The translations under genes and the position numbers were made by a program. The notes below the pieces were generated by a model, which did not search any database, had not been told where the DNA came from, and worked only from the letters and a program-made list of their open reading frames with translations. From Lysobacterales bacterium 63-13 (lineage in GTDB: Bacteria; Pseudomonadota; Gammaproteobacteria; Xanthomonadales; Rhodanobacteraceae): 64,000 nucleotides of DNA. The stretch spans positions 124,001 to 188,000 of the forward strand of contig MKWR01000004.1 in the NCBI GenBank assembly GCA_001899855.1, written 5' to 3'. Numbering within the stretch: position 1 is the first letter of the stretch; the number at the start of each line of letters is the position of its first letter. This document shows positions 35,814 to 45,431 of the stretch, piece after piece.

Positions 35814-35834
35814 CCGGCGGCGCACGCCCGCCGG
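35814..35834 (+). terminator. Hairpin downstream of the SRPBCC gene
   Basis: A perfect seven-base stem CCGGCGG/CCGCCGG with loop CGCACGC lies just after the stop at 35811. No T-run follows. It precedes an SMR exporter gene by about 28 bases; an ACG-containing loop recalls mini-ykkC guanidine motifs, but only one hairpin is present. Confidence 0.35.
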
Positions 35835-35862
35835 CGACACCCAGGCAGTGACGAGGAGTGCA

Positions 35863-36183
35863 ATGGACTGGTTCATCCTGATTGTGGCGGGACTGTTTGA
35901 AATCGGCTGGGCCATCGGCTTGAAATACACCGAGGGCTTCACCCGCCTGTGGCCATCCGTCGGCACCGTGTTGGCGATGGCGATCAGTCTTGGCCTGCTG
36001 GGCATTGCCATGAAGTCGCTGCCACTGGGCACCGCCTATGCGGTGTGGGTCGGCGTCGGTGCCGTGGGCACGGCGCTGCTCGGCATCGTCCTCTTCGGCG
36101 AAGCGGCCAACCTCGGCCGCCTGCTCAGCCTGGCCTTGATCCTGGGCGGCATCATCGGCTTGAAATTGTCTTCGCAGGCTTGA
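35863..36183 (+). CDS. sugE: SMR-family exporter (SugE/GdX-like)
   Basis: Small multidrug-resistance type transporter of 106 residues with four helices. The essential Glu in the first helix is at position 14 ([14 protein letters not shown]), and the [14 protein letters not shown] motif lies in TM3. The [11 protein letters not shown] form is characteristic of the SugE/Gdx subgroup, which exports guanidinium. A GACGAGGAG site precedes ATG 35863. It probably acts as an antiparallel dimer. Confidence 0.85.
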   Translation: MDWFILIVAGLFEIGWAIGLKYTEGFTRLWPSVGTVLAMAISLGLLGIAMKSLPLGTAYAVWVGVGAVGTALLGIVLFGEAANLGRLLSLALILGGIIGLKLSSQA

Positions 36184-36259
36184 GCCTTGCGCGTCGGCAC
36201 GGCCGGCGCTGCGCCACGGCAGGTTGTACGATGCGCACGAGTCCACTGGAGGTCCACGC

Positions 36260-36736
36260 ATGAGCACGAAAGCCGTGAAACACATTCCCGACGGCTATCA
36301 CACCGTCACTGCCTACCTGACCGTTGACGATGCCGCCAGGGCCATCGATTTCTATGCGCAGGCCTTTGCCGCCACCGAGCTTTACCGTTTGCCGATGGGC
36401 GACATGATCGGCCATGCCGAGATCATGATCGGCGATACCCACATCATGCTGTCCGACGAATTCGCCAGCATGAACGTCAAGGGGCCGAATGCGCGCGGCG
36501 GGCCGACGGCAGCCTTCATGATCTATGTCGAGGACGCCGACGCCGCCTTCGCCAGGGCGATCAAGGCGGGCGCCCGTGCGGATCGCGCGGTGGAAAACCA
36601 GTTCTGGGGCGACCGCATGGGCTCGGTGATCGATCCGTTCGGCCACAAGTGGTCGCTGGCGACGCATGTCGAGGATGTCCCGCCAGAAGAAATGGAGAAA
36701 CGCATGGCCGCCTGGAGCGCGGCGCAGGGCAGTTGA
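36260..36736 (+). CDS. VOC-family protein (PhnB-like glyoxalase/bleomycin fold)
   Basis: Protein of 158 residues with paired beta-alpha-beta-beta-beta units. Motifs HTVTAYLTVDDAARAIDFYA and MGSVIDPFGHKWSLATH are typical of the PhnB/YdcJ-type VOC family. A GGAGGTCC site sits before ATG 36260. Members include metal-dependent isomerases and antibiotic-binding proteins, but many have no known role; the His and Glu positions of a metal site are only partly visible here. Confidence 0.8.
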   Translation: MSTKAVKHIPDGYHTVTAYLTVDDAARAIDFYAQAFAATELYRLPMGDMIGHAEIMIGDTHIMLSDEFASMNVKGPNARGGPTAAFMIYVEDADAAFARAIKAGARADRAVENQFWGDRMGSVIDPFGHKWSLATHVEDVPPEEMEKRMAAWSAAQGS

Positions 36737-36821
36737 ACGTATCCGCGCGCGGCTCGATCTTGCGCGGACGGCTCCAGAGGCTGCTTTGCACGGCACGGGA
36801 TCAATGCGAGCATCGCCGGCA

Positions 36822-37604
36822 ATGAATATCCGTACGGTCGCTGCAACCCGCTATGTCACGCCCCTGCGTGAAGGCGGTTCGCTGCCGGCGATCATCGAAG
36901 CCGATGATGCCGGCATGTATGTGCTCAAGTTCCGTGGTGCCGGCCAGGGCGCGAAAGCCCTGATCGCCGAACTGATTGCCGGCGAGATTGCGCGGGCGCT
37001 GGATCTGCCGATGCCCGAGCTGGTTTTCGTCGAGGTCGACGACGAACTTGCGCGCACCGAGCCCGATCCGGAAATCCAGGACCTGATCCGCGCCAGCGCG
37101 GGCCTCAACCTTGCCCTTGACTACCTGCCTGGCGCGGTCACCTACGATCCGCTGGCGATCTCGGCGGACGAAGACCTGGCCTCGCGCATCGTCTGGCTGG
37201 ATGCCTATGTCAGCAATGTCGATCGCACCCCGCGCAATGCCAACATGATGACCTGGCACCGGCGGCTGTGGCTGATCGATCATGGTGCGGCCCTGTACTT
37301 CCACCATGGCTGGGACGGCATGGCCGGGCGCAGTCGCACGCCTTTCGTGCAGATCAAGGATCATGTGTTGCTGCCGCTGGCCAGCCGGATCGCCGAAGTC
37401 GATGCCTTGCTTGCGCAGAAGATCACGCCCGCGTTGATCAGCGACATCGTCGCCCAGGTGCCGCCCTCCTGGCTGCTTGGCGAGGCGGCGTTTGCCGATG
37501 TCGCCCAGCATCGCCAGGCATATGTCGACTACCTGCTCGAACGCATCAAGGCGCCGCGTGCGTTTGTCGAGGAAGCCATCCGTGCCCGCGCCAATCTGGT
37601 ATGA
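36822..37604 (+). CDS. HipA-like kinase-fold protein
   Basis: Protein of 260 residues with the HipA-like kinase core. A nucleotide-binding Lys lies in YVLKFRGAGQGAKAL; the catalytic loop is VSNVDRTPRNANMM, with the Asp and Asn positions of HipA; IDHG serves as the DFG-like metal-binding Asp. The N-terminal HipA regulatory domain is missing and no HipB antitoxin is adjacent. Instead it overlaps a DUF3037 gene by 23 bases, a combination seen in other bacteria and of unknown function. ATG 36822 was chosen; ATG 36804 is an in-frame alternative. Confidence 0.82.
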   Translation: MNIRTVAATRYVTPLREGGSLPAIIEADDAGMYVLKFRGAGQGAKALIAELIAGEIARALDLPMPELVFVEVDDELARTEPDPEIQDLIRASAGLNLALDYLPGAVTYDPLAISADEDLASRIVWLDAYVSNVDRTPRNANMMTWHRRLWLIDHGAALYFHHGWDGMAGRSRTPFVQIKDHVLLPLASRIAEVDALLAQKITPALISDIVAQVPPSWLLGEAAFADVAQHRQAYVDYLLERIKAPRAFVEEAIRARANLV

Positions 37605-37989
37605 CTACGCGATCGTGCGCGTCGTGCCTCGCCCGGAGCGCGAGGAGTTCATCAATGTCGGCGTCATTCTTTCCAGCGTGATGGCGCGCATTCTCGAAGC
37701 GCGCATCGGGTTCGACGAAGCGCGCCTGCTCGCGCTCGATCCAGGCGCCGACCTCGTGCAGATTCGCGCGCACCTGCAGACGATCCCGTTGATCTGCGCC
37801 GGTGGCGCGGCGGCCGGTGCCTTGGGCCGACTGAGCCAGCGCGAGCGCTTCCACTGGTTGACTGCGCCACGCAGTGCGGTGATCCAGACCTCCGCCGTCC
37901 ACGCCGGACGTTGCGAAGATCCCATGCAGGCGCTCGATCACCTGGTGCGGACCATGCTGCACGTCGCCGACAGTCCGGGCGCAACGTGA
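37582..37989 (+). CDS. DUF3037 protein paired with the HipA-like gene
   Basis: Protein of 135 residues. The family signature YDYAIVRVVPRPEREEFINV and GVILSS is near the N-terminus. The start is GTG 37582, with GAGGAAG a few bases before it, inside the 3' end of the HipA-like gene; the frame upstream of that GTG runs through the kinase coding sequence and cannot be real. DUF3037 genes commonly sit next to HipA-like kinase genes, so the two probably form one functional pair, perhaps a toxin-antitoxin or phosphorelay unit. Confidence 0.8.
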   Translation: MPAPIWYDYAIVRVVPRPEREEFINVGVILSSVMARILEARIGFDEARLLALDPGADLVQIRAHLQTIPLICAGGAAAGALGRLSQRERFHWLTAPRSAVIQTSAVHAGRCEDPMQALDHLVRTMLHVADSPGAT

Positions 37990-38065
37990 ACGAGGCCTTG
38001 CCCGGTCTCACACCCTGAGATTGCAGGCGGTGTAGGCTGGGTATCCATTCGCGCCACGAATTGCG

Positions 38066-41000
38066 ATGTCCGCCAGCAACGTCCTCGATTCCTTCCATCC
38101 AGCCATTGCCGCCTGGTTTGCGCGCACGTTTGCCGCGCCGACGCCGGCGCAGGTGGAGGCGTGGCCGGCAATCCGCGCCGGGCGTCACACGCTGATCGCG
38201 GCACCGACCGGATCGGGCAAGACCCTTGCTGCGTTTCTTGCCGCAATCGATGGCCTGGTTCGCGAAGGCATGGGTTTCGGCCTGCCTGAACAGACCACGG
38301 TGGTCTATGTGTCGCCCTTGAAGGCGCTGTCCAACGACATCGCCATCAATCTCGAAGCGCCGCTGGCCGGCATCCGCGCCGAGCTTGAACGTCGTGGCCA
38401 CATCAACATCGATATCCGCACCGGCGTGCGTACCGGCGACACGCCGGCGGCCGATCGCCAGCGCATGCTGAAATCTCCGCCGCATATTCTCGTCACCACG
38501 CCGGAATCGCTGTACGTGCTGCTGGGTTCGGAATCGGGCCGGCTGATGCTGGCCGGCACGCGCACGGTCATCGTCGATGAAATCCACGCGATTGCCGATG
38601 ACAAGCGCGGCAGTCATCTGGCCTTGACCCTCGAACGCCTCGAAGCGCTGTGCCAGCGGCGCCTGGTGCGCATCGGCCTGTCGGCGACGCAAAAGCCGAT
38701 CGAGGAGGTCGCGCGCTTCCTCGTCGGCGCCAGTCATGTCGATGCCGAGGGCAGGCCGGATTGCGCCATCATCGATTCCGGTCATGTGCGCGCGCGCGAC
38801 CTGGCCATCGAGATGCCACCCGTGCCGCTCGAAGCGGTGATGTCGAACGAGGCCTGGGAAAGCGTCTACAACCGGCTTGCCGAACTCGTCCAGGCGCATC
38901 GCACGACCCTGGTGTTCGTCAACACGCGGCGCATGGCCGAGCGTGCGGCGCGTCATCTTGGCGAGCGCCTTGGCAAGGAGCAGGTCGCCGCGCATCACGG
39001 CAGCCTCGCCAAGGAGTTGCGCCTGGATGCCGAGCAGCGCCTCAAGCGCGGTGAGCTCATGGTGCTGGTGGCGACCGCCTCGCTGGAGCTCGGCATCGAT
39101 ATCGGCGATGTCGACCTGGTCTGCCAGCTTGGTTCGCCGCACGCGATTGCCGCCTTCCTGCAGCGCGTCGGCCGCTCCGGACACGCCGTTGGCGCGACGC
39201 CGAAAGGCAGGCTGTTTCCGCAATCGCGCGATGACCTGGTCGAATGCGTGGCCCTGCTCGATTGCATCCGCCGCGGCGAACTGGATGCGCTGAAGATTCC
39301 CGTTGCGCCGATCGATGTGCTGGCGCAGCAGATTGTCGCCGAAGTCGCCTGTGGCGAATGGGACGAGGCGGCGCTGTACGACTGGCTGCGCCGCGCCTGG
39401 CCGTATCGCCATCTCGCGCGCAAGGATTTCGATGCCGTCGTGCGCATGCTCGCCGATGGCTTCACGACACGGCGTGGCGCGCGCTCCGGCTACCTGCATC
39501 GTGATGCCGTGCATGGCAAGGTCAAGGCTCGGCGCAATGCGCGGCTGACCGCGCTGACCTCCGGTGGCACGATTCCCGATACCGCCGACTATGCGGTCGT
39601 GGTCGAGCCGGAGGCAGTCACGGTCGGCAAGGTGCACGAGGATTTCGCCGTCGAAAGCATGGCTGGCGACATTTTCCAATTGGGCAACACCAGCTATCGC
39701 ATCCTGCGCGTCGAGCGCAGCACGGTACGGGTCGAGAATGCGCACAGCCTGCCGCCGAGCATTCCGTTCTGGATTGCCGAGGCCCCCGGACGCAGCGACG
39801 AGCTGTCGATGGGCGTATCGCGCCTGCGTGCGGAAATCGAGGCGCGGTTGACCGGGAATGGGGAATCGGGAATCGGGAATAGTTGGAGCGCAAGCAAAGA
39901 CGAGGTTCCTGCTCCCGCGGACGCTGCTTCAGGGGTGCAGCGTGGGAATGCGCGAAAGAACGACACCACCCCTGGGCTGGCTCCTGCGAATGCAGGGGAA
40001 GGCATGCGTGCCGCGTGTGCCTGGTTGATCGATACGGTGGGCATCGATGCAGTCGCCGCGCAGCAGCTGGTCGACTATCTGGCGCGTGCACGCAATGCGC
40101 TCGGTGTGCTGCCGACGCGTCGGCAGATCGTCATGGAGCGTTTCTTCGACGAATCCGGCGGTACCCAGTTGATCGTGCATTCGCCATTTGGCAGTCGCAT
40201 CAACAAGGCTTGGGGCCTGGCCCTGCGCAAACGCTTTTGTCGTTCGTTCAATTTCGAACTGCAGGCGGCGGCGACCGAGGATGCCATCATCCTTTCGCTG
40301 TCGACCAGCCACAGCTTTCCGCTGATCGAGGTGTCGCGTTACCTGCATTCGACGACGGCGCAGGACATCCTCGTCCAGGCCCTGCTCGATGCGCCGCTGT
40401 TTGGCGTGCGCTGGCGCTGGGCGGCGACCACGGCTCTGGCCCTGCCGCGCTTTGCCGGCGGGCAGAAGATCGCACCGCAACTGCAGCGCATGAAATCCGA
40501 GGACCTGCTTGCCACGGTGTTTCCGGATCAGGTCGCCTGTCTCGAAAACATCGTCGGCGAACGGCAGATTCCCGATCACCCCCTGGTCGCGCAGACGCTC
40601 CACGATTGCCTGCACGAGGCAATGGACGTGGAAGGCTGGCTCGATGTACTGCGCGGTCTTGAGAGCGGCAGCATCGGCATCGTCGCGCGCGACCTGCCCG
40701 AACCTTCGCCGCTCGCCGCGGAAATCCTCGGCGCGCGGCCGTATGCCTTCCTCGATGATGCGCCGCTGGAGGAACGCCGCACCCAGGCCGTGCAAATGCG
40801 CCGCTGGAGCGATCCCGAATCGAACGAGGATCTGGGTGCGCTCGATCTGGCTGCGATCGAAGCCGTGCGCGAGGAAGCCTGGCCCGATCCGCGCGATGCC
40901 GACGAGATGCACGAAACCCTCATGGGCATCGGCTTTGTCAGCGCCGATGAAGCCGAGAGCCAGCCGCAATGGGCGGACTGGTTGATCCGGCTCGCGGCAC

Positions 41001-42700
41001 AGCAGCGCGCCACGCGGATCTCCGTGGCCGGGAGTCGGGAATGGGGAATCGGGAATGGAGAAGGCGTCACGATTGCAGGAGGTCCCATTTTCGAGGCGAC
41101 TGCAGTCGCTCCTGCTACAGCCCAACCGCTTCCTGCAGAGAGTGTCGGGAGTCTCTGGATTGCTGCCGAAAAACTGCCGCAACTCCAGGCGCTTCATCCG
41201 ACAGCGGTCATGCAACCCGCCATCCAAGCACCCGCCGAATTCGCCGCCATCCAGTGGACGCACGAGGAGGCGCTGATCGATCTGCTGCGTGCGCGCATGA
41301 CCGCACTTGGACCGGTCACGGCCACTCGGCTTGCCGGGATGATGGCAGTCATGGCGACTGAAATCGCGGCAGCGCTGGTCGCGCTGGAAACCCAGGGCTT
41401 CGTCATGCGCGGCCAGTTCACACCGGCGGCGACCGGCGAGGAATGGTGCGAACGCCATCTGCTCGCGCGCATCCATCGCTACACGCTGAAGCGCCTGCGT
41501 CGTGAAATCGAACCGGTGGCGGCGCGCGACTACATGCGCTTTCTGTTCGACTGGCATCGCCTCGCACCGGGCACGCAGGCGCGTGGGCCGGATGCGCTGG
41601 CCAGCGTGCTCGGACAACTCGAAGGTTTCGAATCGGCAGCCGGTGCCTGGGAAACCGAACTCCTGCCCGCACGCATCGCCGATTATTCGATCCACTGGCT
41701 CGATGAACATTGTCGCAGTGGCCGCATTGTCTGGACGCGCTTTGCCAGCGCCGCATCGGCGAATCGCGAGCGCGCGACCGGCCCGCTGCGCAGCACGCCG
41801 ATCCTCATCCTGCCGCGACGCAGCCTGCGCATCTGGGCGCAGTTGGCATCGGCCTCCACGCAAGGGAGCGTTACCACCTCCTCGCGTGCCGCAGCCGTGC
41901 TTGAGCACCTGCGCACGCAAGGCGCTTCGTTTTTCGACGAGATTGCCCACGGCACGCGCTTGCTGAAGGTCGAACTCGAAGAGGCACTCGGCGAACTGGT
42001 CAGTCGCGGCCTGGTCAACGCCGACAGCTTTGCCGGCCTGCGCGCCTTGCTGGTACCAGCGGGCAAACGCTCGCGGCACGCGCGGCGCACGCATCGGGCC
42101 AACCTGATGGGCATCGAAGATGCGGGGCGCTGGGCGCTGACGCGCGTGCCGGCGGCCGAGGTTGTGGATCCAGGGCAGGATTCCGGCAAGGATTCGCTCG
42201 AGCATGTCGCGCGCACCTTGCTGCGGCGCTACGGCGTGATCTGCTGGCGTCTGCTGGCGCGTGAATCCGCCTGGTTGCCGCCGTGGCGCGAACTGCTGCG
42301 CGTCTATCGGCAGCTTGAGGCGCGCGGCGAGATCCGTGGCGGGCGTTTCATTGCCGGATTGTCCGGCGAGCAGTTCGCCCTCGCCGAAGCGATCCCGCTG
42401 CTGCGCAAGGCGCGTACGCGGCCGCGTGATGGCAGCAAGGTCGTCATCGCCGCCACCGATCCGCTCAACCTGGTCGGCATACTGGACGCCGGCGTGCGCG
42501 TGCCGGCGCTGCTCGGCTCGCGCATCCTGCATGTCGATGGCGTGGCGGTCGCCGGCCTCGTTGGCGGCAAGGCCGTGCGTCTCGATGGCAGCAGCGAGGC
42601 GCTTCCTGCAGACTGGCAACAGGCGCTGCTCCTGCGTGGCCGACGCGACTTTGCGGCAGGCAGCGGCTCAGCAACGCAGGAACGAAGCCACATTCAGTGA
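38066..42700 (+). CDS. lhr: Lhr-type large ATP-dependent helicase with repeat insertions
   Basis: DNA/RNA-processing helicase of 1544 residues, full-length Lhr type. Motif I APTGSGKT is near residue 50, motif Ia/II include [16 protein letters not shown], and motif VI is [16 protein letters not shown]. After the helicase core come a winged helix and the Lhr-specific long C-terminal domain with beta-barrel. Two stretches have no place in the family: about residues 595-650, encoded from 39853, and about 989-1030, encoded from 41028; both contain GGGAAT-derived SGIGN or WGIGNG peptides. They are in frame, so the protein should still be made. It is linked in the family to RNA/DNA repair. Confidence 0.88.
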   Translation: MSASNVLDSFHPAIAAWFARTFAAPTPAQVEAWPAIRAGRHTLIAAPTGSGKTLAAFLAAIDGLVREGMGFGLPEQTTVVYVSPLKALSNDIAINLEAPLAGIRAELERRGHINIDIRTGVRTGDTPAADRQRMLKSPPHILVTTPESLYVLLGSESGRLMLAGTRTVIVDEIHAIADDKRGSHLALTLERLEALCQRRLVRIGLSATQKPIEEVARFLVGASHVDAEGRPDCAIIDSGHVRARDLAIEMPPVPLEAVMSNEAWESVYNRLAELVQAHRTTLVFVNTRRMAERAARHLGERLGKEQVAAHHGSLAKELRLDAEQRLKRGELMVLVATASLELGIDIGDVDLVCQLGSPHAIAAFLQRVGRSGHAVGATPKGRLFPQSRDDLVECVALLDCIRRGELDALKIPVAPIDVLAQQIVAEVACGEWDEAALYDWLRRAWPYRHLARKDFDAVVRMLADGFTTRRGARSGYLHRDAVHGKVKARRNARLTALTSGGTIPDTADYAVVVEPEAVTVGKVHEDFAVESMAGDIFQLGNTSYRILRVERSTVRVENAHSLPPSIPFWIAEAPGRSDELSMGVSRLRAEIEARLTGNGESGIGNSWSASKDEVPAPADAASGVQRGNARKNDTTPGLAPANAGEGMRAACAWLIDTVGIDAVAAQQLVDYLARARNALGVLPTRRQIVMERFFDESGGTQLIVHSPFGSRINKAWGLALRKRFCRSFNFELQAAATEDAIILSLSTSHSFPLIEVSRYLHSTTAQDILVQALLDAPLFGVRWRWAATTALALPRFAGGQKIAPQLQRMKSEDLLATVFPDQVACLENIVGERQIPDHPLVAQTLHDCLHEAMDVEGWLDVLRGLESGSIGIVARDLPEPSPLAAEILGARPYAFLDDAPLEERRTQAVQMRRWSDPESNEDLGALDLAAIEAVREEAWPDPRDADEMHETLMGIGFVSADEAESQPQWADWLIRLAAQQRATRISVAGSREWGIGNGEGVTIAGGPIFEATAVAPATAQPLPAESVGSLWIAAEKLPQLQALHPTAVMQPAIQAPAEFAAIQWTHEEALIDLLRARMTALGPVTATRLAGMMAVMATEIAAALVALETQGFVMRGQFTPAATGEEWCERHLLARIHRYTLKRLRREIEPVAARDYMRFLFDWHRLAPGTQARGPDALASVLGQLEGFESAAGAWETELLPARIADYSIHWLDEHCRSGRIVWTRFASAASANRERATGPLRSTPILILPRRSLRIWAQLASASTQGSVTTSSRAAAVLEHLRTQGASFFDEIAHGTRLLKVELEEALGELVSRGLVNADSFAGLRALLVPAGKRSRHARRTHRANLMGIEDAGRWALTRVPAAEVVDPGQDSGKDSLEHVARTLLRRYGVICWRLLARESAWLPPWRELLRVYRQLEARGEIRGGRFIAGLSGEQFALAEAIPLLRKARTRPRDGSKVVIAATDPLNLVGILDAGVRVPALLGSRILHVDGVAVAGLVGGKAVRLDGSSEALPADWQQALLLRGRRDFAAGSGSATQERSHIQ
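39853..39882 (+). repeat. GGGAAT-type repeat inside lhr, copy 1
   Basis: Four tandem GGGAAT(C/G) units lie within the coding frame and encode [10 protein letters not shown]. Flanking sequence to about 40010 (Ala/Gly/Asn/Thr-rich) is also atypical of the family and appears to be inserted or repeat-derived. Confidence 0.75.
41028..41058 (+). repeat. GGGAAT-type repeat inside lhr, copy 2
   Basis: Tandem GGGAGTC/GGGAATG/GGGAATC units encode [10 protein letters not shown] in frame. A near-palindrome, GAGGCGACTGCAGTCGCTCC, follows at 41093-41112, another xanthomonad-type interspersed motif, and both lie between two conserved parts of Lhr. Confidence 0.75.
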
Positions 42701-42703
42701 ACT

Positions 42704-43231
42704 CCTGCTTGCTGACTGCTCCTGTCCTTGGTGGGTTCGATCTGTGATCGAACATTTCTGCCCAGGTTGGGGAAGGAGCGTCAGCGCACAGCGCCGACCC
42801 ACAAAAGCAGGTTCTTGCTGACTGTTCCTGCCCTTGGTGGGTTCGATCTGTGATCGAACATTTCTGCCCAGGTTGGGAGAGGAGCGTCAGCGCACAGCGC
42901 CGACCCACAAAAGCAGGTTCTTGCTGACTGCTCCTGCCCTGGGTGGGTTCGATCTGTGATTCAACATTTCTGCCCAGGTTGGGGAAGGAGCGTCAGCGCA
43001 CAGCGCCGACCCACAAAAGCAGGTTCTTGCTGACTGCTCCTGCCCTTGGTGGGTTCGATCTGTGATCGAACATTTCTGCCCAGGTTGGGGGTGGAGCGTC
43101 AGCGCACAGCGCCGACCCACAAAAGCAGGTTCTTGCTGACTGCTCCTGTCCTTGGTGGGTTCGATCTGTGATCGAACATTTCTGCCCAGGTTGGGGAAGG
43201 AGCGTCAGCGCACAGCGCCGACCCACAAGGT
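42704..43231 (+). repeat. REP array, five copies of a 106-bp unit (left of RAYT)
   Basis: Five units recur with an exact 106-base period; the GTGGGTTCGATC core starts at 42731, 42837, 42943, 43049 and 43155. Each unit holds a TTCGATC-TGT-GATCGAA hairpin and, about 45 bases later, a GGAG tetranucleotide followed by CGTCAGCGCACAGCGCCGAC, a REP-type hairpin with stem GTCAGCGC/GCGCCGAC and loop ACA. Units differ by single bases only (for example GATTCAAC at 42958). All are in the same orientation. They directly flank the RAYT gene at 43267 and are probably its mobilised substrates. No unique spacers exist, so this is not CRISPR. Confidence 0.9.
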
Positions 43232-43266
43232 GGCGCTGATTAACAAAATATGCACATCTTCACCAA

Positions 43267-43773
43267 TTACCTCTCAATCAGGCTCTCTGCCGCGATAGAG
43301 CCGGCCATCGGTCCATGGGGTGGGGAAGCCCATATCGCCCACCAGTAAGGGTAGTCGACCACGCGCGAAACCAGCCCAGCTCGCAGCGGGTTTGCGATCA
43401 AGTAGCGGGCCTGTTGGCGCAGATCTTCATCGGCGCGGATCTGGTGTTCGTAGTAGCCGGGCTGCCAGATTGGCAAGCGTAATCCTGCATTCGCCTGCAG
43501 TCCCCGGCTCGCATTGCCCTTGGTGGCGGCCATCAGTGACGAGAGTTTGCTTCCATCAGCAAGCGTCAATAGCCAATGCACGTGATTGGGCATGACAACC
43601 CAAGCCAGCGAGTGACAGTATCCAAGTCGCGTGCTTCGATGCATCGCATGGATGATCTGCGTGGCTGCATTCGCTTCGATGAAGATCGGCCTGCGATCGT
43701 GTGCACAGAAGGTCAGCACATAGCTGTGATTGGTCGCCGATCGGCGATTCCTGGTGAGTGCAGCGTAGGACAT
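43267..43773 (-). CDS. rayT: REP-associated tyrosine transposase (RAYT)
   Basis: Single-strand DNA transposase of 168 residues of the IS200/IS605-like Y1 family, REP-associated branch. The HUH motif is VVMPNHVHWLL (His-x-His), and the catalytic Tyr lies in QQARYLIANPLRAGLV, typical of RAYTs. ATG 43773 starts MSYAALTRNRRSATNHSYVL, where similarity begins; the open frame upstream crosses REP repeats and is not genuine. It lies between REP arrays on both sides whose units carry the GGAG tetranucleotide and a hairpin, the expected substrates. There are no IS ends, so it is a domesticated-type transposase. Confidence 0.9.
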   Translation of the reverse strand: MSYAALTRNRRSATNHSYVLTFCAHDRRPIFIEANAATQIIHAMHRSTRLGYCHSLAWVVMPNHVHWLLTLADGSKLSSLMAATKGNASRGLQANAGLRLPIWQPGYYEHQIRADEDLRQQARYLIANPLRAGLVSRVVDYPYWWAIWASPPHGPMAGSIAAESLIER

Positions 43774-43848
43774 CGGGAAAGGTTGCGATAAACCTCTGCC
43801 GCTATCGATGTCGGGATACGGATTTTTCTGTAGGAAATCGCTGACCCT

Positions 43849-44236
43849 TGATGGGCTTGGAGAAGCGTCAGCGCACAGCGCTGACCCACAAGGCAGAGCT
43901 GATCCGCAGGGCCGTGCTGATCCACAAAGACCGATGCTTGCTGGGTGCCCCTGCTCCGAGTGGGTTCGATCGGTGATCGAACTTTTCTGGGCAGGTTGGA
44001 GGGGGAGCGTCAGCGCACAGCGCTGACCCACAAGGCAGAGCTGATCCACAAGGCCGTGCTGATCCACAAAGACCGATGCTTGCTGGGTGCTCCTGCCCTG
44101 AGTGGGTTCGATCTGTGATCAAACATTTCTGGGCAGGTTGGAGGGGGAGCGTCAGCGCACAGCGCCGACCCACAAGGCAGAGCTGATCCACAAGGCCGTG
44201 CTGATCCACAAGGCAGGGCGGATCCACAAAACCCGA
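43849..44236 (+). repeat. REP array, 142-bp period (right of RAYT)
   Basis: Three REP hairpins (GTCAGCGC-ACA-GCGCTGAC or GCGCCGAC) start at 43867, 44009 and 44151, an exact 142-base period; the GTGGGTTCGATC core appears at 43960 and 44102. Between hairpins are short tandem CTGATCCACAAGGC units, which explains the longer period than in the left array. Orientation is the same as on the left. GGAG precedes the second and third hairpins, and GAAG the first. The last unit decays just before the end of rpiA. Confidence 0.88.
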
Positions 44237-44267
44237 TGCTTGCTGGCTGCTGCTGCGCTTGCCAGGC

Positions 44268-44915
44268 TCAGTCGGCCTCGCCGGTCAGCACGATGTCGGC
44301 GCGCCGCGCGGCAAACAGGCCGACGGTGACCACGCCGACAATCTGGTTGATCGCGCTTTCCAGCGCGGGCGGATCGGTGATGCGCAGATTGTGCACATCG
44401 AGGATCCAGTTGCCGTTGTCAGTGGTGACGCCATCGCGCCAGACCGGCTGGCCGCCAAGCAGGACCAGCTGGCGCGCGACATGACTGCGTGCCATCGGAA
44501 TCACCTCGACCGGCAACGGAAAGCGACCCAGCACGTCGACGCGCTTGCTCGGATCGATGATGCAGACGAATTGCCGCGATGCCGCGGCAATGATCTTCTC
44601 GCGCGTCAGCGCCGCGCCGCCGCCCTTGATCAGGCAACGCTGCGGATCGCACTCGTCGGCACCATCGACATACAGGGCGAGTTCGCCGGTGGCGTTGAGG
44701 TCGACGACTTCGATGCCGCGCTGCTTGAGCAGGCGGGTTGATTGCTCCGAGCTGGAGACGGCGGCTTCGATATCGCCGCGCCGCTCGCCCAGTGCATCGA
44801 TGAAGTGTGCAACCGTCGAGCCAGTGCCGACGCCGATGATCATGCCGGGTTCCACGTAACGCATGGCTGCGCGCGCCGCGCGTCGCTTGCCTTCTTCGTT
44901 TGCCATTGTCGCCAC
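44268..44915 (-). CDS. rpiA: Ribose-5-phosphate isomerase A
   Basis: Cytosolic enzyme of 215 residues that interconverts ribose 5-phosphate and ribulose 5-phosphate in the pentose phosphate pathway. Signatures [23 protein letters not shown] and [13 protein letters not shown] are all present. It is the last gene of the zapB–zapA–fau–EVE–rpiA strand; its ATG lies four bases after the EVE stop. The right REP array sits just beyond its stop. Confidence 0.94.
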   Translation of the reverse strand: MATMANEEGKRRAARAAMRYVEPGMIIGVGTGSTVAHFIDALGERRGDIEAAVSSSEQSTRLLKQRGIEVVDLNATGELALYVDGADECDPQRCLIKGGGAALTREKIIAAASRQFVCIIDPSKRVDVLGRFPLPVEVIPMARSHVARQLVLLGGQPVWRDGVTTDNGNWILDVHNLRITDPPALESAINQIVGVVTVGLFAARRADIVLTGEAD

Positions 44916-44919
44916 TCCG

Positions 44920-45378
44920 CTATTCGAGACCGAGGATGAAATCCCACTGTGCGCGCGTCACTGGCAGTACCGACAGGCGATTGCCGCGACGGACCAGCGC
45001 GAACTCTGCAAGCTCGGCGCGGCCCTTGAGTTCGTTGAGGGTGATCGTGCGCCTGAGCTTGCGCTTGAAACGCACATCGACGAGCATCCAGCGCGGCTCC
45101 TCGGGTTTGCTGGCCGGGTCGAAATAATCGCTGCGCTTGTCGAACTGGGTGGGGTCGGCATGCGCCGCGCTGGCCACTTCGGCGATGCCGACCACGCCCG
45201 GCTCGGCGCAGTTGGAGTGATAGAAGAGGATGCCGTCGCCAACCTGCATGTCGTCGCGGATGAAATTGCGCGCCTGATAGTTTCGTACGCCGCTCCAAGG
45301 CTCGATGCCGACCCTGGCCAGGGCATCGATGGAGAACTCCTCGGGTTCCGATTTGACGAGCCAGTAGCGCCTGGTCAT
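44920..45378 (-). CDS. EVE domain protein
   Basis: Protein of 152 residues with the EVE fold (PUA/YTH relative) that reads modified bases or RNA. Motifs [40 protein letters not shown] and [17 protein letters not shown] are conserved in the family. The ATG overlaps the stop of a short duplicated 5' relic (45375-45431) as ATGA. EVE proteins are common beside folate and rpiA genes in gammaproteobacteria; a role in translation quality or nucleic-acid recognition is suggested, not shown. Confidence 0.9.
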   Translation of the reverse strand: MTRRYWLVKSEPEEFSIDALARVGIEPWSGVRNYQARNFIRDDMQVGDGILFYHSNCAEPGVVGIAEVASAAHADPTQFDKRSDYFDPASKPEEPRWMLVDVRFKRKLRRTITLNELKGRAELAEFALVRRGNRLSVLPVTRAQWDFILGLE

Positions 45379-45431
45379 GAAAGCCCCGCTCGATTTGGTT
45401 CCGACTTCAGCAGCCAGTAGCGCCGGCTCAT
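45375..45431 (-). pseudogene. 18-codon relic duplicating the 5' end of the EVE gene
   Basis: The frame reads [18 protein letters not shown] and stops. Its first twelve residues repeat the EVE start ([12 protein letters not shown]) with two substitutions, so it is a partial duplication of that 5' end. Its ATG overlaps the fau stop (45428-45430) and its TGA overlaps the EVE ATG (45376-45378), each as ATGA, so ribosomes could pass through all three. It is either a dead relic or a coupling leader; nothing shows that the peptide has a role. Confidence 0.75.

Noticed and set aside
35814-35834. Guanidine (mini-ykkC) riboswitch before the SMR gene
   Set aside because: Only one hairpin is present and the two-hairpin ACGR consensus is not met.
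36785-36821. ATG 36804 as the start of the HipA-like protein
   Set aside because: Both starts lack a clear ribosome-binding site; the conserved region begins just after 36822, so the shorter form is preferred, with low certainty.
39929-42619. Long minus-strand open frame opposite lhr (about 896 codons)
   Set aside because: It is a shadow of the high-GC lhr coding sequence: no domain motifs, no start signal.
42887-43226. Tandem open frames of about 77 codons on the minus strand through the REP array
   Set aside because: They arise because the unit is 106 bases (not a multiple of three) and free of stops in one frame; residues merely repeat and no start signal exists.
42704-43231. Possible CRISPR array from regular 106-base repeats
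   Set aside because: The whole unit repeats with no unique spacers, the repeat is far longer than CRISPR repeats, and no cas gene is near.
43267-43773. Complete IS200/IS605 insertion sequence
   Set aside because: No tnpB and no left/right IS ends are visible; HUH and Tyr motifs fit the REP-associated branch and flanks are REP arrays.
43774-44067. N-terminal extension of the RAYT through the right REP array
   Set aside because: The extension is made of translated repeats, and similarity to RAYTs begins only at MSYAALTRN (43773).
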